DNA of 19,008 nucleotides, from contig JAFAAV010000076.1 of the NCBI GenBank assembly GCA_023426375.1, positions 1 to 19,008 on the forward strand, given 5' to 3'. The notes beneath the pieces are model-generated. The model had not been told where the DNA came from, ran no database searches, and saw nothing but the letters and a program-made list of their open reading frames with translations. A program made the position numbers and the translations under genes. Source of the stretch: Actinomycetes bacterium. Its GTDB lineage: Bacteria; Actinomycetota; Actinomycetes; Actinomycetales; Micrococcaceae. Positions 15,155 to 19,008 of the stretch are shown piece by piece (position 1 is the first letter of the stretch; each line of letters begins with the position of its first letter).

Positions 15155-18100
15155 TCAGAGCGCCCGTCCCACCCAGATCTGCTGCGAAATCTCATGCTTG
15201 GATCGCACGTGAGTGCTGGTCGAGTTCCCGCGATGAATTTCATTGAGTGCCACTTCGGCCCGCGCGCGATCAATTCGCCGGGTCGTCGTCTCCGATTGAA
15301 GTCCAAGCGCGTTTGCTGTCGAGACAGAATACCGGTCACGATAGGCAGCAACTACGCGAGCCGATCGGCGCCATGATGCGCGTGCACGCGCATCAGCCGG
15401 TTCCGCGCCAAGTGCAGCGACCCACGGCGCAGCCGCGACAAGATCCCGATCAAGCACAGCATCGGCGCGCTCCTCCATCGAGGTTTGACGCTCCTCAAGC
15501 GCCTTTTTCATCTCGTCGCTCATCGTTCCGGTCGCCTCGGGGATCAGGCCCGCGATGAGGCGAGGAGCCTTGCGAGAGCGCCCCGATCCGGCTGCACGAG
15601 CAGTCACCGAAGCAAGCCGGTGTCGCAGCACGGCGGCGATGTCATCAGCATCGTCGAATCCTCGTGCGCGTACGAGACGCGGCAGCAGTGCATCGACATC
15701 ATGATGGTTGGCTTCAGCTCGACGCAACTCGGCGGCCAGCGGGCCGAAGGCGTCAGACTCGATCGCGGCGATCGCATCCGACTCAGGGAGGCCCGATGCA
15801 TGAAGCAGCGTCGCCCACCGGTCACGTTGCGCGGCGGCGGCGATGGTCTCGTACTCCGCGGCAAGCTGCGCGATCGTTCCCCACGTTTCTTGCTCCGCAA
15901 CGAGAGACTCGTGAGCCGAGAGTTCCGCTCCAACGTTTTGCAGCACCCCATGAAGAACGCTCCGTGCCGTTGCTCCGTCGTCATCAGCAGGGTGTGGTCC
16001 GCTGTGCAGAGAGTCCGGTCGATCCACCGCCACATACGCCTGGTTCGATTCGCGTCCACGGGTCATCGCAACGTAGAGGTTCTCGCGGGTCATCGACGAA
16101 TCGACGAGAACATGCGCGGTATCGGTTGTGACGCCCTGGGCACGGTATGAGGTGACCGCGTAGCCCAGCTCCAGGTTCTCGGCTACGTATGCCGCAGGCA
16201 GAACGACGGAGCTACCCCGTGTGGCGCCGAGCCGTCGAGCAACGACGGCTCCATCGGTGCGCACGTCGAGCACAGTCCAGCGGTCGCCGTTCCGTACCCA
16301 GCCGTGCCCTGCAATCAGTCTGCGGTCATTCTTGCGTGTGATCACCGTGTCGCCGATCGCTGCACGGCTGTCATCGTGCAGCGCAGCTTCGCGCGGCCCA
16401 TGCACGGTCCCGTCGAGGATCAGGTCGGTGCGCGCCCGGGTGTTGAGAGCAACCACTGATTCGTTGGAATCGGAGATCAAGATCGAGGATCGCCCCGCGG
16501 CCCGGTCTGCACGCCACGCCTCGTAAGCTGCGTCGACCATTGTCTCCGTCTCACCATCGACGATGCGCGCGTGCTCGTCATAAGCATCGATAGCTTCGGT
16601 ACGGCCATGGCGTAGATCGAGGGAGGTGGTCTTCTCCCACACGTTAATGAAGCGGTGCACATCGACGAGTTCGGGCACATCGTCCCGGCTGTGCGCGAGT
16701 AGCCCGAAGGCTCCGCCAGCATCGACGGACTGGAGCTGCGCGTAGTCACCAACTAGCAGCACCTTCGCCCCGGCTGACGCGGCGAGTGCTGTAATGCGGT
16801 CGAGCGACAGGGTGCCTGCAAGTGAGGCTTCGTCGAGGATCACCAGCTGTCCGGCAGAGAATCCTCCACCAGTGACCAGGTGGTTCTGCCACCACTTCGC
16901 GGTGTTTTCGGTTGCGATCCCAAGGTCCTCGGCAAGCACCTCCGCAGCCCCGGCTGAAGGCGCAAGCCCGACAACCGAGCCCGCGCCGTGCGCCGACTCC
17001 CACGCCGTACGAAGCGCACGCATCGCAGTCGTTTTTCCTGCGCCAGCAGGCCCGACCAGCAGGTCGACGACTCGACCCGAAACAGCGATCCGTGTAAGTG
17101 CCTCGGCCTGGTCCTCTCCGAGCACGCGCTTATCGCGATCAGGTTTACGCGCGATCTTCTCGATCGTTTCCAGGGGCACCGTTGGGGCGGTGAGGTCGCG
17201 GCTGAGATCGAGCAGACGATCTTCGGCGTCGAGCAGCAAGTTGGACGAGAACACGGTCGAGTTCTTCGGCCTGAACACTGACGACTGATCGCTGCGCCGA
17301 AATTCCAGCGGGCTTGAAGCCAGCTCGAACGGCGTCAATCGCAGAGACACTTGTTCGGCGGCATCAACTACGAGACCGACGACTGCTTCGCGATCCTCCA
17401 TCGAAGCGAACCGGTAACCCATGGTTTGCCGTGCCGCTTCTGCGGTGAGGTTCCACCGCCGCCATGTTGAACGCTTCTCGCCAACCGCGGCGACGACGCT
17501 CTCACCGATCGAGCGAATCACATCAAGCGGGAGATCGTCCGCACGAAAAAGCAGCGGCCGTTCATTGGACGCGACCTGCTGCGCCCACTTGGTTGCGTCC
17601 TCACCCAAAATCGCTCCCGCGCGATCACGCCACCCAGCAGTGAGGTCGGACAGTGAATGCAGCGTCTTCTCGGGCCTCGTCGAGAGCGTTGCCTGGGCAC
17701 GTAACTTCATGATCACCGCGGCACTCGGCCTGTGGCCATGCCGTTCCACATAGTCGTCAATGAGCCTGTCGGTTTCGACGTCAATGTGACGCGAACGAGT
17801 CGAGAACTCTGCGGCCAGGGCTTCCGGCACCGAGCTGATAGCCCAGCCAGGGTTGCGATTGCGTCCCATCGCTCGAAGCTCCCACTCAACACCGAGCACT
17901 CGGGTCAAATGATCCGCGAAAACCGCCTCATGCAGCTCTGAGATCGCAACAGTGGCGGCGTGCATTGGGCGACTGTCGAGTGACCTCCACTTGTTGTCGA
18001 GCACGGTCTGCACTTTGTTGCTGATGACAACGTGCGTGTGCAAGTGCGGATCGCCCGCGCGCGAGTCGTAGTGATCGTAGGCAGTTGCGATCACGCCGCG

Positions 18101-18712
18101 CACATCCACTTGCGCAACCGCACCGTTGCCTCCGCTTGCACCGGCGCGGGTGAATGCAACCTCCCGCTCCATGTACGCAATCATCTGCGCAACCGCCGCG
18201 TGATGCGCCTCCGCGATCAACGCCTGCGTTCCAGCATCGGCAACCGCCCAGAGCACGCTTGCAGATTTCGGGATGGAAAATGTGAAGTCAAAACCTGCGA
18301 CTGCTTTTCGACCACCACGCTCAGCTTCGTCAGCCTCAATTGCCGCGACTGCTCGACCACGATCGACCGCGTTGAGCGACGAATCAACAGCTTCAACTCG
18401 GGTTTGCACTCGCTCTTCGAGGGACTTATAGACGGGGTACGCGCGACCAAGCGGATCGCGCGTGATGGGGTCGCGCCCCATGCCAACGAGGAGCTGGAGC
18501 TGTGCTTCGCTGACTTCATCGCCAGGAATGAGCTGACCGTTACCGAGCGCCGAGAGCCCGGCCCCCATCCACCTTCCTGGCGGCGTCCCTTCAGCTGAGT
18601 AGTAACGGGTCAAGGGCGTCGTGAGCGACCGGTCACCGTCACCAGCTGCGACCGTTCGCAGAAGATACTTGTACCCGTCCCCAGCGGACATCACCCTCAT
18701 TGACACCGTCAC
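15155..18712 (-). CDS. MobF-family conjugative relaxase/helicase (TrwC/TraA type)
   Basis: This 1185-residue protein nicks and unwinds the transferred DNA strand in conjugation. The N-terminal relaxase domain has the tyrosine pair YY (37-38) in TPLTRYYSAEGTPPGRW and the metal-binding histidines H223/H225/H227 in GDPHLHTHVVISN. The SF1 helicase follows: Walker A GPAGAGKT (554-561), Walker B VILDEAS (624-630), GDYAQLQSVDAGGAF (655-669), VTSYRAQGVTTDTAH (853-867), and YVAMTRGRESN (880-890). The C-terminal helical tail contains APWVAALGAEPADARARASW and VAAYRDRYSV, so the gene is full length, not truncated. The start GTG 18712 gives MTVSMRVMSAGDGYKYLL, matching the family; an ATG four codons later is possible. 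It is upstream of the defence operon on the same strand. No type IV coupling protein is visible in the window. Confidence 0.93.
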   Translation of the reverse strand: MTVSMRVMSAGDGYKYLLRTVAAGDGDRSLTTPLTRYYSAEGTPPGRWMGAGLSALGNGQLIPGDEVSEAQLQLLVGMGRDPITRDPLGRAYPVYKSLEERVQTRVEAVDSSLNAVDRGRAVAAIEADEAERGGRKAVAGFDFTFSIPKSASVLWAVADAGTQALIAEAHHAAVAQMIAYMEREVAFTRAGASGGNGAVAQVDVRGVIATAYDHYDSRAGDPHLHTHVVISNKVQTVLDNKWRSLDSRPMHAATVAISELHEAVFADHLTRVLGVEWELRAMGRNRNPGWAISSVPEALAAEFSTRSRHIDVETDRLIDDYVERHGHRPSAAVIMKLRAQATLSTRPEKTLHSLSDLTAGWRDRAGAILGEDATKWAQQVASNERPLLFRADDLPLDVIRSIGESVVAAVGEKRSTWRRWNLTAEAARQTMGYRFASMEDREAVVGLVVDAAEQVSLRLTPFELASSPLEFRRSDQSSVFRPKNSTVFSSNLLLDAEDRLLDLSRDLTAPTVPLETIEKIARKPDRDKRVLGEDQAEALTRIAVSGRVVDLLVGPAGAGKTTAMRALRTAWESAHGAGSVVGLAPSAGAAEVLAEDLGIATENTAKWWQNHLVTGGGFSAGQLVILDEASLAGTLSLDRITALAASAGAKVLLVGDYAQLQSVDAGGAFGLLAHSRDDVPELVDVHRFINVWEKTTSLDLRHGRTEAIDAYDEHARIVDGETETMVDAAYEAWRADRAAGRSSILISDSNESVVALNTRARTDLILDGTVHGPREAALHDDSRAAIGDTVITRKNDRRLIAGHGWVRNGDRWTVLDVRTDGAVVARRLGATRGSSVVLPAAYVAENLELGYAVTSYRAQGVTTDTAHVLVDSSMTRENLYVAMTRGRESNQAYVAVDRPDSLHSGPHPADDDGATARSVLHGVLQNVGAELSAHESLVAEQETWGTIAQLAAEYETIAAAAQRDRWATLLHASGLPESDAIAAIESDAFGPLAAELRRAEANHHDVDALLPRLVRARGFDDADDIAAVLRHRLASVTARAAGSGRSRKAPRLIAGLIPEATGTMSDEMKKALEERQTSMEERADAVLDRDLVAAAPWVAALGAEPADARARASWRRSARVVAAYRDRYSVSTANALGLQSETTTRRIDRARAEVALNEIHRGNSTSTHVRSKHEISQQIWVGRAL

Positions 18713-18726
18713 GACTGAGCACCTTT

Positions 18727-18741
18727 CCTTCGTTACGAAGG
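18727..18741. repeat. Inverted repeat upstream of relaxase gene
   Basis: CCTTCGTTACGAAGG consists of 7-bp arms around one base. It is extended by CACCT on the left (after TT) and AGGTG on the right. It includes the relaxase ribosome-site region, so it could be an operator for the gene or part of oriT. Confidence 0.5.
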
Positions 18742-18790
18742 AGGTGGTCGGAAGGTGTCAAACCTCGATCTGCCAGAGGCGTGGGGTCGC

Positions 18791-18815
18791 ACGGAGGGTA
18801 AAGCTCCGTCTAGGT
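18791..18815. other. Candidate oriT hairpin with nic-like site
   Basis: ACGGAG and CTCCGT (18791-18796 and 18804-18809) form a 6-bp stem with a 7-nt loop. The stem end runs into GTCTAGG (from 18807), resembling the GTCT/A nick context described for MobF plasmids such as R388. The location just upstream of a MobF relaxase supports oriT. The nick position is inferred, not shown. Confidence 0.4.
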
Positions 18816-18883
18816 GAACAGAGCGGTATCGCGATGACGCGTGCCATATCTAGTGCCGAGGCGCTCCGCAGCTCTCTCAATCG

Positions 18884-18897
18884 GGCTCTGTTGCAAA
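18884..18897 (+). repeat. IS6100 terminal inverted repeat
   Basis: GGCTCTGTTGCAAA is the 14-bp end typical of the IS6/IS26 group, with T at the fourth base as in IS6100 (A in IS26). Confidence 0.85.
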
Positions 18898-18937
18898 GAT
18901 TGGCGGCAGTCAGAGGTAGGCTGTCGCTCTGCGCCGA

Positions 18938-19008
18938 TCAGGCGGCTGCTGCGAAATGGTGGTTGAGCATGCCCATGGCCTCCGTCAGCGCCGAGGGCCC
19001 AATGCCAA
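18938..19008 (-). CDS. tnpA: IS6100 transposase TnpA, C-terminal end only
   Basis: The last 23 or so residues are visible: GIGPSALTEAMGMLNHHF, then a run of Ala and a stop. This is the tail of a DDE transposase of the IS6 family; the catalytic part lies beyond the window. The stop codon is about 40 bp inside the element end, as expected. Confidence 0.8.
   Translation of the reverse strand, partial: GIGPSALTEAMGMLNHHFAAAA

Larger units (their letters stand above)
18713..18883. other. 171-bp non-coding region between relaxase and IS6100
   Basis: This region holds the inverted repeat and hairpin listed separately, the relaxase ribosome site (AAGGAAAGG about nine bases before GTG 18712), and no ORF. 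It has the position and structure of an oriT plus promoter region. Confidence 0.45.
18884..19008 (-). mobile_element. IS6100: IS6100 (IS6 family), terminal part
   Basis: The terminal inverted repeat GGCTCTGTTGCAAA (18884-18897) and the sequence that follows match my recollection of the transposase 3' side of IS6100. The element continues past the window end. The eight bases before it, CTCAATCG (18876-18883), would be one target duplication if the copy is simple. IS6-family elements commonly form cointegrates and join mobile modules. Confidence 0.85.

Noticed and set aside
15049..15351. N-terminal extension of the middle-component frame
   Set aside because: It overlaps the relaxase C-terminus in another frame and is not needed; the GTG at 15048 has a strong ribosome site.
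18032..18598. 188-residue plus-strand ORF opposite the relaxase
   Set aside because: It is antisense to the catalytic His motif region of the relaxase; no features of a real gene.

Overview
The window looks like the chromosome of a high-GC Gram-positive actinobacterium, probably of the order Micrococcales. The mycothiol ligase gene mshC next to uppP, the DUF5703 gene, and frequent GTG starts in GC-rich codons support this. The genus cannot be fixed from the sequence. A mobile-element segment lies on the right.

Positions 1-9929 hold ordinary core genes. From left to right these are mshC (minus, cut by the window edge), uppP, a small protein with an aspartate-rich tail, and a divergent DUF5703 gene. 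Next comes a minus-strand cluster transcribed as M20 peptidase, then a Tat-type exported protein, then an acyl-CoA dehydrogenase family protein. After it come a small orphan ORF and a GNAT acetyltransferase (both plus), a convergent FMN-binding PPOX-fold protein, a lipoate/biotin ligase-family gene followed at 9 bp by a SRAP (YedK/HMCES) gene, and a hypothetical gene. A strong hairpin at 1908-1937 ends the small acidic gene ahead of uppP.

Positions 9930-10375 form a 446-bp gap with two strong hairpins and no gene that I can see. Gene content and base composition change here, so it is the likely edge of acquired DNA.

Positions 10376-15048 hold a three-gene minus-strand operon, more AT-rich than its surroundings. 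It encodes (1) a 232-aa 'middle component' with a winged-helix-like motif, (2) a 661-aa SMC/Rad50-like ATPase with a short coiled coil and a CxxC...CxxC zinc ribbon, and (3) a 653-aa protein with a C-terminal PD-(D/E)xK nuclease domain. This matches the ABC-three-component (ABC-3C)/Lamassu-type logic of anti-phage and anti-plasmid systems: an SMC-like DNA sensor controls a nuclease effector. It is the most interesting system in the window.

Positions 15155-18712 hold a full-length MobF (TrwC/TraA-type) relaxase-helicase. Upstream of it, 18713-18883 contains inverted repeats and a hairpin with a GTCT/A-like site that could be oriT. From 18884 to the window end lies the terminal part of an IS6100 copy (IS6 family). 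The right third is therefore an integrated or carried conjugative/mobilizable element with a defence operon as cargo behind the relaxase. No integrase, coupling protein or mating-pair gene is visible, so the rest of the element must lie beyond the IS6100 copy or have been lost.
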